DNA of 64,000 nt, taken from assembly GCA_030374805.1 (NCBI GenBank), contig JARGSG010000035.1, positions 584,438 to 648,437 on the forward strand, read 5' to 3'. The stretch's first letter is position 1; every line of letters begins with the position of its first letter. Source of the stretch: Gracilaria gracilis (lineage: Eukaryota > Rhodophyta > Florideophyceae > Gracilariales > Gracilariaceae). Below are positions 1-10,149 of this stretch, one piece after another. A model generated the notes under the pieces. It was not told where the DNA came from and did not search any database. It saw only the letters and a program-made list of their open reading frames with translations. The translations under genes were made by a program, and so were the position numbers.

Positions 1-163
1 CGAAACAACATTTCGGAGAGAAAAGGGGCAGTTTGTGGATGAACAATGAATAGAGTGAACGTAAGAGAAACGATACGCGTCGCGCGTGTGTCGACGTTCG
101 TCGTGTCGTCGCGCAGCATCGGTGTTGCGTCGCGCACGGCCGGCACAGGAGCGCGAACGACCG

Positions 164-625
164 ATGCCGGAGAGAGCGACGATTTGGCACCCCATGGCAC
201 ACGAGGAGCGACAAGACGCGGTCGTTTCGGTGCTTGCGCGTGCGACGACGACTGCGAGCTGGCGTGTTGCAACGGCGGAGGCGACAAACGCGCCGTATTT
301 TCCTGTACAAGTTGCAACGCCGCTCGCAATTCAGCATCTGGTGAATCTGGAGGCGGAAAACTCATCCGTTGTGATTGATCTGAACCCACACCACCAACTT
401 TTCTACGGGCCGAGTTGGACCGAGCAGTTGGCGCGTTTGATCTTCGAGTGGAATTCAGGCGGTAGTAGCGTAGTACGCTGTGCCGTTTTGGTTGTGTCCA
501 AATTCCATCAAGTCGTCTCTTTCCTCTCCGCCGTTGACAATTTGTGTTGCTGTGCGTGCGAGTGCCTAATTTTCCACACAAGTAGCAGACAGAGCAACAA
601 ATTTGACTCACATGTGGTGTATTAA
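164..625 (+). CDS. Possible 5' gene or exon, unrecognised product
   Basis: An open frame of 153 codons from an ATG at 164. The part up to about 470 has protein-like composition (for example PYFPVQVATPLAIQHL and VVIDLNPHHQLFYGPSW). The tail after about 480 becomes Cys/Ser-rich and looks like read-through into non-coding sequence, so a splice site near 460-480 is possible. I recognise no domain. It may instead be chance openness in a G+C-rich block. Confidence 0.22.
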   Translation: MPERATIWHPMAHEERQDAVVSVLARATTTASWRVATAEATNAPYFPVQVATPLAIQHLVNLEAENSSVVIDLNPHHQLFYGPSWTEQLARLIFEWNSGGSSVVRCAVLVVSKFHQVVSFLSAVDNLCCCACECLIFHTSSRQSNKFDSHVVY

Positions 626-3188
626 TCAACGGCGAGTGCAAGTGTGCATGCTCCTGGCGGGATGGGTTGGGGTTTGGGTTGAGTTTGTCATGTGCAACGC
701 AGGATATGGAGCTCACCGTTCGTCCCCACCCCACCCCGTCAGCGCAACCACACACGTCATAACCCAGACCAGCCAACCTTTCGTAGGTCTTCGCCAGTCT
801 TCGAAAATCCAAGCGCTCGGAGCTCTTCATCGAGCGGCGCGACTCGTCGTCATCGTCGTCGTCGTCGTCGACGCTCTGGTGCCTTGGGCTCGTCGTCGTT
901 GGGCTGAGCATACGCCTGTTTGGGTAGGCGTCTGCGTCGAGTGGTGAACGCTCGGAAGAGAAGCATCGCACATCTGCTGCTGTGGCCAGCTGCACGATCC
1001 TCGCAGACCGAATCAACGGGCCTTGAAGGGTTTGCTCGACATCGCCAGCCTCGGCACAAGCAGCGCACGTGCGGCGCCGCCGACGCGCGACGAGCGTGCC
1101 AACAGCAACAAACGCAACCCAGACCACACGGCGTGTCTGCCATGGAGTTGAATCCGACGATTCGTGCCGAAGCCGGGTTCCGGTTTGATGCGGCTTGGCC
1201 GGGTAGCCGGCCTGTGTGTGTGCCATGGGCGTTCGCCCACTCAAACGTGCGGCTGTCATCGACGGGGCAAGGTGGCTGCAGGTTGGCGCGGTTGGAATCG
1301 ACCTTGCCGACCCGGCAGACCAACTAGTGGGTTTCACGTTCACGTCACAGGTGACGCAGCCCTGGACCGAAGTCCAAGCCCTGCAAATGCCGCGCCCGCT
1401 GTCAAACGGTCAAGAGATGCGGCAGCGATGAAGCACAAAAAGCGAACTTTGCCGAGTCGAGCTGTCAAAACCAGTGCCCCAGCCCTGCGCGAAGCAGAGC
1501 GCGAATGTGCCGCCAGCCCCTGGTACCGGCCACCACACCAGGCTGCGACTATTGTGGACGACGTTGCAAGTGTCGAGCGTGCCAGCAACGCGGTCGCGTT
1601 GGTTTGGTTGGTTGGCGGCGTTGCGGTGGCTTTCGACGTCCCGGCGCACCGAACTCCCTCCCACAGCTGCAGCCAAAGAGCGACGCCCGGCGCTCCGCCC
1701 GGCGCAAATCCGCCTGAGCGCTACTCGACCCTGGCCGCCAGCACCAAGGCTGGCCGGGATTCGTTGTTGGCTTGCAAGGGCCGTTGCGCCGTCGTTGGTT
1801 TTGGGGTTGGGGTTGGGGTTGGCGTTGGTGTTGGGATGCGTTTCAAGCCGAAGCTGCGCGGCAAGCGGCGACAAAGCGGCGTGGCTGCACGCACAGCGTT
1901 GGGCAGTGCCAACTCTGCAACACCGCAACAGATTGCCAAACCCAACACCAGACCCAACACCAAACCCGGCCGGCCGACGCCCAACACCCAGGCCGGCAAG
2001 GCGCGCAGACGGCAACACCGAACGCCAACACCAAACGCAACGGCCTCGCCACCCAACGACCAAACCCAACGGCAATCCGGCTGCAGCTACTTTGCATGAA
2101 GATCAACGCCACACGTGCGACGTCGCGTCGCTCGTGCGCCGCGAGAGCTGCTTGCTGACGCGTACGACTACGACGAAGCACGTGTCCAAGGTCGCAACGT
2201 GGGCTGGGGGGGGTTTGGGTTTGGCGGGGCGCCACTGTCGACCGTTGGTGCTGTTTTGCCTCGGCGAGCAGGTGTTCGAGTGGCTGCACGGTCGCCGCGT
2301 CAACCGCATCAACCGCAGCGGCGACCGGCCGAGCCCACACTGCGCCGAGGAGGCCAAGAACCAGGTGACCCTCCAGGCCAACCCAGAGCGTGAGTGTACA
2401 CAAAACTGGGCTGGCCGGGTTGGGCGGGGTGGGTCGGGGCCGGTCGGGGTGGGGCGGGTGGGCTTGCGGCTGTGACGCCGGCTGTGTGCCATACACCCAG
2501 GCTGTGTGTTCATGGTCGCGCGCAGCGGCCGCTAAAGAAGGGCTTGTCGGCGGCACCCACACTGCCTTCAGCGAATATGGTACCAAAACGCGTGGCGGTA
2601 TGCGCTGCTGTTGGCGTATGGGTAAGCGATGCCTTTCTGACGCGTGGACTGGCGCCGCTTGCAGAATCACTCATTGCGCGAGCGCTCGCACGCTGCGCCG
2701 TTTACGGCGAGCAAGCTGTGCAGCGCGCCTAAAAAAACGACGCTGCAGATCATGATCACGCGCGTTGGGCGTGGGTGCGGTCGCGCGCGTGACGGTTGCG
2801 CGTGTGGTGGGCGACGTGCGTCGTGAACGCGCGCGCTCGCGCGCCCCAGCACTCGCGCTGCGCGTCCGCTTTCAATCGACGCCGTCGCTTTCCGAAACGG
2901 CTGCTCGCCCACCATTCAAACCTCTTCTGCGTATTGGGTTGCCCGCACGTCGTGGCTTCCCCCACCGTTTTGCCCGCTTGCGTCCCCCCCCCCGACCCCG
3001 CATGCCGTCCCCCATCGAGCACTCAGCAATTGCATTGGGTTGGTTGTGCGGCGTTGGGTCGCTCCAATCCTAAAATCGTCTTGCAGGTTTCGCATGCCGT
3101 ACTGGGCGACTCGGCCTGTGGGGGTCTGTGCATCGCCCCTCCTCCTTCTTCCTCCGTCCGGGTTTGCTGGGTTGTTCTGTTGGGTCAG
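626..3188. other. G+C-rich stretch with unresolved exon-like and intron-like segments
   Basis: No complete gene can be assigned. Short segments read like exons, including a Cys cluster near 1545-1595 and residues like LLADAYDYDEAR near 2150-2185. They are separated by G/T-rich tracts (GGGTTGGG variants at 655-690, 1793-1835, 2200-2235, 2400-2470) and C/A-rich tracts (CCCAACACC variants at 1935-2060). The same G/T then C/A pattern marks the introns of the bZIP gene downstream, so this stretch may hold several small introns of one or more plus-strand genes. A (CGT)n run lies near 848-880. Confidence 0.4.
1544..1597 (+). other. Cysteine cluster, possibly half of a CXC (tesmin/TSO1) zinc domain
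   Basis: One frame reads GCDYCGRRCKCRACQQRG. The spacing Y-C-x3-C-x-C-x2-C-x-Q matches the second half of a tesmin/TSO1-like CXC repeat. It lies in an exon-like island preceded by a CACCAG acceptor-like sequence. The first half of such a domain is not visible nearby in the same frame. If the exon is real, it would belong to a DNA-binding regulator. The assignment rests on spacing only. Confidence 0.2.
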
Positions 3189-3375
3189 GTACTGGGTTGG
3201 TTGGGTTGGGTCCCATGGGTTCCGGGTTGGGGTGGGTTGTCCATGGCCCTCTGTTCGCCTGGTCACCCCTCCGCTCGTGGCTGCACCGGCTAATCTGTTC
3301 CTCTGAGCCCAACCAACAACAATCAACCAACAACAAATCCAACCAGCAAATCCTATCTCGACCAACTTTTTTCAG
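3189..3375 (+). other. Probable spliceosomal intron with complementary ends
   Basis: Starts CAG|GTACTGG and ends TTTTTTCAG|GGG. The first 50 bases are G/T-rich repeats of GGGTTGG, and the last 70 are C/A-rich repeats of CCAACCAACAAC. The two ends could pair with each other. The boundaries are inferred from splice consensus, not from transcript data. Confidence 0.5.
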
Positions 3376-4435
3376 GGGTGCTCCGCCCTGCACCCCCCTC
3401 GAAACGTTTGTGGTCATGCTCGACTCATCGATCGGCATCGATCATCACAGTGTGCGTAGTTCGACTGCAGCAACTGGGTCCTGGGTTGGGTCCTCAACGC
3501 CTTGGGTTGGGTTGTGGATGTTTCCGACCATGCCCACCAACCCAACCCAACCAACCAACCACCCCATGCCAGCCCACCCAGCAACATCATCGCACAAACC
3601 AGGACAACCGGGTGGTGTTTGCGGCGCGCCATCGAGGAGGACTTTGCCGTCGCCTGAAGTGACGCCGCGTCCCCGGTGGGTCTAGGGTGGGGGGGGGGGG
3701 TTGTTGGCTGGTTGGGTCGCAGGCCCCCGTTTGCCTCACTGGCCGGGCAGCCTCCAAGGGCGCGGCGGACCGGCCGTCGTCGCCCGGGGGCGAGCGGAAG
3801 AAGTCGGGCGGCATGCTGTCGCCCAAGCTCAAAAAGGCCATGAAAACGGGCCTGCAGAAGGTTGGTTGGTTGTTGGGTTTGGGTTGGGTGTTGGGTTCTG
3901 GATGTTGGGTTTGTTGGCTGATTGGTTGCTTTTCTGCAAGCTTGCCTGCAGTTGGTTGTCCTGGAATGTCTCCTCGCCCCCACCAACCTGCACCAACCCC
4001 CTGCAGGTGTTCAAGAAGAAGAAGACTGACTACCTTTGCCGGTCAGGGGGGTCGGTGGGGGTGTGGGGGGTGGGGTGGGCGGGGTGTCAGCTGCCGTGTC
4101 CTGCAGGCCCAAAAAGGGCCGTCAAGACTGAGGCTACTGCTGTGAAATCGGACTGTGAGCTGTCGGCCGAGCCGGTGGACAAGAAGGCGGCGCGCGCCAT
4201 CCGCAACCGCGAGGCGGCCATGAAGAGCCGCGTGGAGGCAAAGCAGAAGATGCAAAAGCTGCAGAGTGAGAACGACTGCCTCAAGGTGAAGGTGAAGAGC
4301 ATTGAGGACGAAAACAAGGCGTTGACAACGCAACTCAAGAGCCTGCTGCAACATACGTATGGCGTGTCAGTGGGCGATGGACAAGATGTGAAGGCGGTAT
4401 TCAACATGCTGGCGCCGGTTGGCTGCCGCTCGTGA
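3376..4435 (+). CDS. bZIP transcription factor, multi-exon (5' end unresolved)
   Basis: The last exon encodes a classic bZIP. The basic region RAIRNREAAMKSR has the invariant N-x7-R, and is followed by a leucine-zipper-like helix with heptad L/V/I (LQSENDCLKV, VKSIEDENKALTTQLKSLL). The stop is TGA at 4433-4435. Upstream exon-like segments are rich in K/R/S/P (for example ERKKSGGMLSPKLKKAM at about 3785-3845 and VFKKKKTDY at 4007-4033). Phase-compatible introns can be drawn at 3456-3572, 3659-3722 and 3861-4006. A further one between about 4040 and 4106 is likely, but its donor is ambiguous. The start codon is not identified, and exons may continue into the unresolved DNA upstream. It should act in the nucleus as a dimeric DNA-binding regulator. 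The target genes are unknown. Confidence 0.75.
3456..3572 (+). other. Probable intron of the bZIP gene
   Basis: Donor C|GTAGTT and acceptor CATGCCAG. It carries GGGTTGGG repeats in its first half and CCCAACCCAACCAACC in its second half. The phase is compatible with the flanking exon-like frames. Confidence 0.4.
3659..3722 (+). other. Probable short intron of the bZIP gene
   Basis: Donor GAA|GTGACG and acceptor GGGTCGCAG. Splicing here joins two K/R/S/P-rich frames in phase 0. The intron contains a long G run (3690-3700). An alternative donor GTGGGT at 3676 breaks the frame. Confidence 0.35.
3861..4006 (+). other. Probable intron of the bZIP gene
   Basis: Donor AAG|GTTGGT and acceptor CCCCTGCAG|GTG, phase 0 on both sides. 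The 5' half is a G/T tract (GTTGGTTGG, GGGTTTGGGTTGGG). The 3' part is CACCAACCTGCACCAACC. The donor departs from the usual GTRAGT. Confidence 0.5.
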
Positions 4436-4682
4436 GCGCGCAGTGCTGCCTTTTTGGCGGCAGGCTGCGAGTGTGTGTGAGTGTGAGTGTGTTTTGGGGC
4501 GCTTTTGGCGCCGGTTCTGTACAGATATATATATTTTTGGTACCGTGCAATACGTGTGCATGTGAGAGCATGCGCGCGTATTGGGCAAGGCGCCGTGTGT
4601 GTGTGGTGTGTTTGAATGGACGGTTGGATGTGTGTAAAACGGGGCTTGGCAGTGCGTACTTGTACATAGAAAGCAAAAAGCC

Positions 4683-4688
4683 AATAAA
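4683..4688 (+). terminator. Likely polyadenylation signal of the bZIP gene
   Basis: AATAAA lies 248 bases after the bZIP stop codon in an A/T-rich patch (GCCAATAAAAGAAACGG). It is the first canonical hexamer downstream of the gene. Confidence 0.5.
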
Positions 4689-4842
4689 AGAAACGGGAAA
4701 TGTGAATTTGCTAATTTGAACGCGGGAGCGCGGGCCCGCGCACGCGCTGCCACGCGCTGCCACTGCTCTGTATCTATAATAATAATAACGCTAAACCAAC
4801 TCGCTGCTGGCGCCTCCGCCGCTGCTGCCGCTGCTGGCGCCG

Positions 4843-4915
4843 CCGTCGTCCGTCGTCCGCCGCCCGCCGCCCGCCGCCCGCCGCCCGCCGCCGGCCGCCC
4901 GCCGCCGTGCGCGGC
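4843..4915. repeat. (CCGCCCG)n-like microsatellite
   Basis: A run of CCGCCGCCCGCCG units, preceded by GCTGCTGCCGCTGCTGG. Confidence 0.8.
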
Positions 4916-5276
4916 TGTGTGGTGTCGCGGCGGCAGCGCGCACTGGACGCGGCAACCGACAGCGCGTGCGATGGACGCGCCGCGTGCGTGTCAGCGCGCG
5001 GCGCGCGGCGCGCGCTGATTGGACGAGCGAACAACGCGCAAATTTGAGGCAAATTTGAGGCGCATTTTCGCGCACTTTTTAAAAATGTTTGCAACAAACT
5101 GCCGCCCCCCTTTTTAGGCGCAGCTCGACAGTAGCAGCGCCGCGCGCGCGCGCGAGCGCTCTCGAGTGCGTGCTCTTCTTGTATATACAACTCGCTTGTG
5201 CTGCAAGCTGCGCTGCTCACGCGCGAACCGTTGTGAGGAGCGTTGGTGTGCGAGACACTCGCAGCGGACGCAATGC

Positions 5277-5320
5277 GGCGAGAGGGCGAGAGGGCGAGAG
5301 AAAGAGAGAGAGAGAGAGCA
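5277..5320. repeat. GA-rich microsatellite
   Basis: GCGAGAGGGCGAGAGG followed by an (AG)n run. Confidence 0.8.
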
Positions 5321-5519
5321 CTCATGTCAAGCTGTGCGGGCTCACGATTGTAAACCAACAAACAAACAGACGCTGGCTGTTGACAGCGCGCTGTTAGCGC
5401 CCGACCAAATGTGGCACACATGACAGACACGTGGTCGGCATGCACGCGCGTGCTCAGCGCGCAAGCAGCCTCACACAGCGCCATGTGTGCTTTTTTTACT
5501 GTTGTTTACTGTAGCTCCA

Positions 5520-5627
5520 AGGTGGTGGTGGTGGTGTGGTGGTTGCGCCGGTGGTGGTGGTGGTGCTGTTGGTGGCGGTGGTGGCGGTGGCGGTGGTGGC
5601 GGTGGTGGCGGTGGTGGTGGCGCTGCT
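5520..5627. repeat. (GGT/GCG)n trinucleotide microsatellite
   Basis: About 100 bases of GGTGGTGGCGGT-type triplets. The poly-Val/Gly/Pro frames across it are by-products of the repeat. Confidence 0.85.
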
Positions 5628-6895
5628 TGACGGGCGCGTGCGCGCGGGCGCCCATGACGTGTCGTGCGCGTCGACTCGCTGCGCCGCGCACGCGCCACAC
5701 AACGCGTACCGCCTGAAGGACAAAATAGCGCGTCGACGCGCAAGCAGTCGCCACCACGTGCCGCGAGCTGCGCGCAAGCGCGCTTGCGCGCGCGCGCGCG
5801 TGCAACAGCGCGCACACGTGTGCACAGCCAAGCGCGGCTGCTTGCCAAGCATCGCTTGACAGCTCGTCGCGCACATGGGCCGCACAGCGGCGCGCGCGCG
5901 TGCGCAGCGCCAATTACAGCGCGCCCCATGCGCGAGGAAAGCGGCGCGGCGCGCTGTGCGCTCGCTCGGCTCGCTCGGCTCGCTCTGCCTCGCTGCGAGA
6001 CAGCGTGTTGCTTGCGCATAATCATTATGTACCTTCTTTTGAAAAGCGCACTCGAGACGGCGCTTATAGCGTATCACAGCTCGTTGCGAGCTGTACGCCG
6101 CCTATCGCCGCATGCGTGTAGACGAGGTGCGTCGCGAGCGGCCACCACACACGCTTGTTTTGTGTGGCTGCTTGGCGCTCGCCGAGCCGGCAGCTGCTGT
6201 CAAGCCTCTTCCGAAACTGGCGTGCAGTTTCCTTCCCAAAGTTATGTTATCTATGTTTGGCGCTCAACTTGCTCTACCCAATACAACAAGTAGCGCGCAC
6301 TGCTAGTGCACTGGTGCGTCTCAGGCGCGCTACTAGCAGTCAACAGTTCGTTTTGTTGGTTGCAGTTAATTCAGTTTTTTCACAAAACAAAGAAAGGGCG
6401 ACAGACTGCTTCAAAAAGTTTGAAGCAGTGCCACGCCGCCCAAAATTAGGCACGGCTTGTTTTTTTAAATAAAAAAAATACGTTTGCTATGGCGCTTGAG
6501 GCACAAACATTTCGCGAGACAGCTGTGCTTCGCGTGTGCGCGCGAGCGATCATGGGAGCGCCATGGAAGCGCCACTGTACGTGCTCCGTCTTCCGACGTG
6601 CTCCTCCTCTGAAGAACGAACACAACCAAAACACACCTTCCGAGTGCTCTTCTGCTCCGTCCGCTGCCGACCCCTCACAGTACAATAATAATGATTGGAA
6701 TGGTGGATGTTTGACACCACATGCGCGCGCCGAAACGAGAAAAAAGGTGGAATCTATTTCAAAAATTAAAAAGAATCAAAAAATTACACGAGCAGCATGT
6801 GATCGAAACCATTATAACGCAGAAACGCCCCTCTCGAGAGCACCGCTCCGATAAAAATGGCACAGCGCCCGCGAGGTATGGAAAAGGGCGTCGCG

Positions 6896-6925
6896 ACCCG
6901 TCGTCGTCGTCGTCGTCGTCGCGCG
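6896..6925. repeat. (CGT)n microsatellite
   Basis: Uninterrupted CGT/GTC triplets ending in GCGCGCC. Confidence 0.8.
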
Positions 6926-7465
6926 CCTGTTGTACATACTAGCGCTAGCCTCTCCTTCACCAGCGCATGTGACATCTCGAGATCGCGCTTCAAATACTTG
7001 TGGCGCTGCGCGACCGATCGTGACACGGAATGAACGGAAAAAAAAGAAAAAAAGAGAAACGCCAAAAACAGCGCCAAACTAGCGGCGCATCAAAAGCAGC
7101 GTGCAGCGCGCGTTTGGCCAAGGTGCACGGACACGTCAGGAGAGCGGAGTGGGTGCGGATGCGCCGCTGCCAGCACAATTCACCGCCTCTTCGTTTCGAT
7201 AGGTGCCATGCGCTTGACGTAGCACAAGGCGGTACGAACGCTTTTTGATTCAGCTTTGTCGGCGCTGATAGATACGGGGGGGAGTCTTTCTATTCAAATG
7301 TGCGTTTGAAAGTTTGAGTGTTTCAAATTTGAAGCGGCCACATGTGCCAGCGTGGCGAGCGCGCGCGCTCGAACGCGCGAGCGCGCTATGCGTTGGCACG
7401 TGTGCCACGCGTGAGACTCACCGGCTGGCGGGAGGCGCATGTCTGTCATGTTTGGCGAGACAAAG

Positions 7466-7519
7466 CAAAGCAACTGTGTGTGGCAAAGCAACTGTGTGTG
7501 GCAAAGCAACTGTGTGTGG
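7466..7519. repeat. Three perfect tandem copies of an 18-bp unit
   Basis: The unit CAAAGCAACTGTGTGTGG occurs three times back to back, at 7466-7483, 7484-7501 and 7502-7519, with a partial copy before it. All copies are identical. Confidence 0.95.
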
Positions 7520-9034
7520 CAACTGGTTTGCTTTTTGCTCTTCTCACGATCGGGAGATATTATCAAGTTTAGATAGACATGCAGCGATCGAGAGCTGTAA
7601 ACGTCAAGTTGGTGGCTCGCCCGGCGCCCACTTTCGAACGCTGCGTCGCCTCGACGTATGACCCAACAACAAGTTCGCTCACCATGATGGTGATGATGTT
7701 CACATTACGGTTATTTGTAAAAACAAACCACCACGGAAGAGACAGCCGGCTATGTTTGCACTGTAAACGATAGTTTGTCGTTGGCAGTCACACTGCTCAG
7801 CTTGTTGCGCCCGCTTGACAGTTCCAAAAATGGCGTAAGATGAAGCAGAGCTCACAATGTGTTGGCGAGCAATTAACGGCGTTAGCGTAAGTTGCGGCAC
7901 AGCCGCTTCTCATACGAGTCTGTAAATAAAAAAAAACAAAGCTGTACTGCGACGGCCAGTGTAGATACCTTCTAAGCGCTTTGTGCGGTTTATGTTGCAT
8001 GAATTATACAGTAGAAGCAACAATCTTTGCACGCAAAGTGTAAATGCTCACGTTTATACTGTTATCTACTGCAGCTGCGGGGGGAACGAGTGTTGTGAAA
8101 TGCTCTTGGATGGCAGCAACAACAGCTCGCACACCACAGCGAGCTTTGAGAATATTTTTAGAAGAAACAGAAACAGCAATCGTCATGGCGTGAAAATGAC
8201 GTAAAAAGGAAAAAGCACGCGCAAGTAGATACGAGTTGGAAAGGTTGAAAAAGGTGTGTAATGCATGCACCAAAAAAGAAGTGGCGCTCACCATTTGAAC
8301 ATTTTGAGTTGTGGCTTAGAGAAAAACGGCTGTTTCATCGCCGTTTGAAACAGGCGCCCAAATTCGAGCGGGAGCGGCGACATGTTACGCGGCAAAACAA
8401 CAGCTCAAATCCTAAGCCGCGTGGCTGATGCTAAAGCACTTTGCGCGCAACCGCCGCTATCTACGGCGGCGCGGGCAGCGGCGACGAGCGCTGTTGCGCG
8501 CGCGTGTTTTGTGCCAACGACCTTTGGGCGCTCAGCCAACGGCCGCCGCTGAATATGATCCAACGGCAGCGTTTGAAAAGGCGCAAAAAACACGCGCTTC
8601 ACCTTCGCCAGAAAAACGGGCGTGACGCGCGCGCGCGCGCGTGGTAGACAACCAAACAAAACAGCCCATTTCAAAGCTTTCGCCGAACATGATCATCACA
8701 TAGCTGAATATTTGTCGTCACGTGGAGCTGTACCGTGTAGCTTTTGGCCGTTGCGCTATTTCTGCCAGCCGCTTTTTGGCTGCGCCCCAACGGCGGTTGG
8801 CGCACGCCCGCACGCCGCTTACAAGCGCTGACCGCCGTCAGCCGTCAGCCGTCAGCGTGCCCGCGCCCGCTTACAAGCGCTGCGAGTACGTGTACGTGTA
8901 CTGTGCCGTGTAGCTTTCCTCCAAGATTTCGTCATGCCCCCACCCGCCGGAGCTCTTGTCTCTCACCACCAGACTATCTAGACACGCCACTTTGACCGCT
9001 GTGCAGCAGCGCGCGCACCCTTAACCCAAAACAG

Positions 9035-9079
9035 CCAATCAACGCGCGCGCCGGACAGCCTGTCGCTCCGCCCTATAAA
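9035..9079 (+). promoter_or_regulatory. CCAAT and TATA elements upstream of the LOG gene
   Basis: CCAAT at 9035-9039 (AGCCAATCA context) and TATAAA at 9074-9079 (CCCTATAAACTG). Spacing and orientation suit a polymerase II core promoter starting around 9100-9110, about 280 bases before the LOG start codon. Confidence 0.55.
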
Positions 9080-9257
9080 CTGCTGCGCTGCAGCCACACG
9101 TCGTCCACGCTATCATACATGTACTGCATGGATATCCACATGCATCTCTATCGCTGTAATAGATAACGTTTCTACCAACGGTACCAGTGCTATCTAACCT
9201 TTACCTATGACACCACCGAGCACACACGCACGTAGCTCCCATCCACAGTCTTGAATC

Positions 9258-9380
9258 ATGGCGACGCCTTTCATGTACAGCTGTGCTCCTCCCTCCCCGC
9301 ACCCACGCCCTCCCGCCCTCGCACCTCAGCGCCGCCCCGTCCCACCGCCTGTCCCGTGCCTCCACACCAGCAGCCCCTAG
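9258..9380 (+). CDS. Upstream ORF in the LOG leader
   Basis: A 40-codon proline-rich frame (begins MATPFMYSC) starts at ATG 9258 in ATCATGGCG context and stops at TAG 9378-9380. That is five bases before the LOG start codon at 9386 and in a different frame. If the leader is unspliced, ribosomes would have to reinitiate or scan past it, so it could dampen LOG translation. It may be a chance frame or lie within a leader intron. Confidence 0.35.
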   Translation: MATPFMYSCAPPSPHPRPPALAPQRRPVPPPVPCLHTSSP

Positions 9381-9385
9381 TAGCC

Positions 9386-10109
9386 ATGGCGCCGCCGCCT
9401 TCGCACCGCATTCAAACCGTCACCGTCTACGCCGCCTCTGCTGCGCGCGTAGACCAAGTGTACTTGCGCGAAGCCTACGACCTTGGAGTGGTAAGTTTCC
9501 GCCACGCGTCCAACGCCCGCGTCCACAACCCGACCCCCGCAGCTGCCCACTCACGCCTTCCATGTTTTTCTCTTTTCTTCATGCCAGGCCATAGCGCGCC
9601 AAGGCTGGGTTCAGGTCAACGGCGGCGGCCGTTCGGGCCTCATGGGCGCCGTCACTCGCGGCGCCTTAAACGCCAACGGCGTCGTCGACTGTGTCAATCT
9701 GCGACAATTCGTGCGCGACGACGAAGGCATCTACAAACGTTACCGTCACGTTCAAGTGGAGGAAAACATGCAGGCACGCAAGGCAGGTCTTGCTCGTCGC
9801 GCCGATGCATTCGTAACGCTTCCTGGTGGGCTGGGAACACTGGACGAGCTCGCCGAACAATTATGTGCTCGCCAACTGGGAACGCACGTCAAGCCAATTA
9901 TCATACTCAACACAAATGGATTCTTTGATTCCATTCGCCAGTTTATCAGAGACGGAGAAGAGTCTCTCTTTATCGCAGCCGGCATGTCACAGGTTGTTCG
10001 TTTTGTGGATACTCCGGATCAAGTGGTGCAGTGTCTCAAGGAGTTCACACCCGTTCACATAAGCAAAACGTCTATCAACTCCTCGGAGCTTAACGCACTC
10101 AGTCAGTGA
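9386..10109 (+). CDS. LOG: LOG-family cytokinin-type riboside 5'-monophosphate phosphoribohydrolase
   Basis: Two exons, 9386-9490 and 9588-10109, are joined in phase 0 across a 97-bp intron (G|GTAAGT ... ATGCCAG|GCC). They give 208 residues, the normal length for the family. The first exon carries the Rossmann start TVTVYAASAARVD. The second has GGGRSGLMGAV and the nucleotide-binding motif PGGLGTLDE, typical of LOG/TIGR00730 proteins formerly called lysine decarboxylases. The family releases free bases from N6-modified adenosine monophosphates. The physiological substrate in an alga is not certain. ATG 9386 is chosen because exon 1 begins with the conserved core, and the upstream ATG at 9258 is out of frame. 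The gene lies where the composition changes from G+C-rich to moderate. It faces the TRF4-like gene tail to tail, 40 bp away. Confidence 0.88.
9491..9587 (+). other. Intron of the LOG gene
   Basis: GTAAGT donor, TTCATGCCAG acceptor, pyrimidine-rich before the acceptor. Removing it restores the conserved AYDLGV-AIARQGW junction. It is a conventional intron and lacks the GGTTGG/CCAACC ends seen in the bZIP introns. Confidence 0.85.
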
Positions 10110-10149
10110 CATGGCAAATCCACCGCTTACTGCTACTACAACATAATAG

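Larger units (their letters stand above)
4689..9030. other. 4.3 kb without a recognisable gene; simple-sequence rich
   Basis: I see no convincing coding frame in this stretch on either strand. It is dominated by CG dinucleotide runs (CGCGCGCG at about 5140-5155, 5785-5800 and 8630-8640), purine or GGT/CCG microsatellites, and scattered A/T-rich patches (6460-6480, 7925-7940). Open frames on both strands follow the simple repeats and change composition with them. Confidence 0.6.

Noticed and set aside
1793-1835. GGGGTT-type telomere-like run
   Set aside because: Only four to five imperfect units, interior to the window and of the same kind as the G/T intron ends; not a telomere.
5471-6293. 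Overlapping open frames of 180-210 aa on both strands
   Set aside because: They track the GGT/CGCG simple repeats; poly-Pro, poly-Thr and poly-His frames coexist, which is typical of repeats rather than genes.
7466-7519. Short direct repeats considered as a CRISPR-like array
   Set aside because: The units are contiguous with no spacers, and the genome is eukaryotic.
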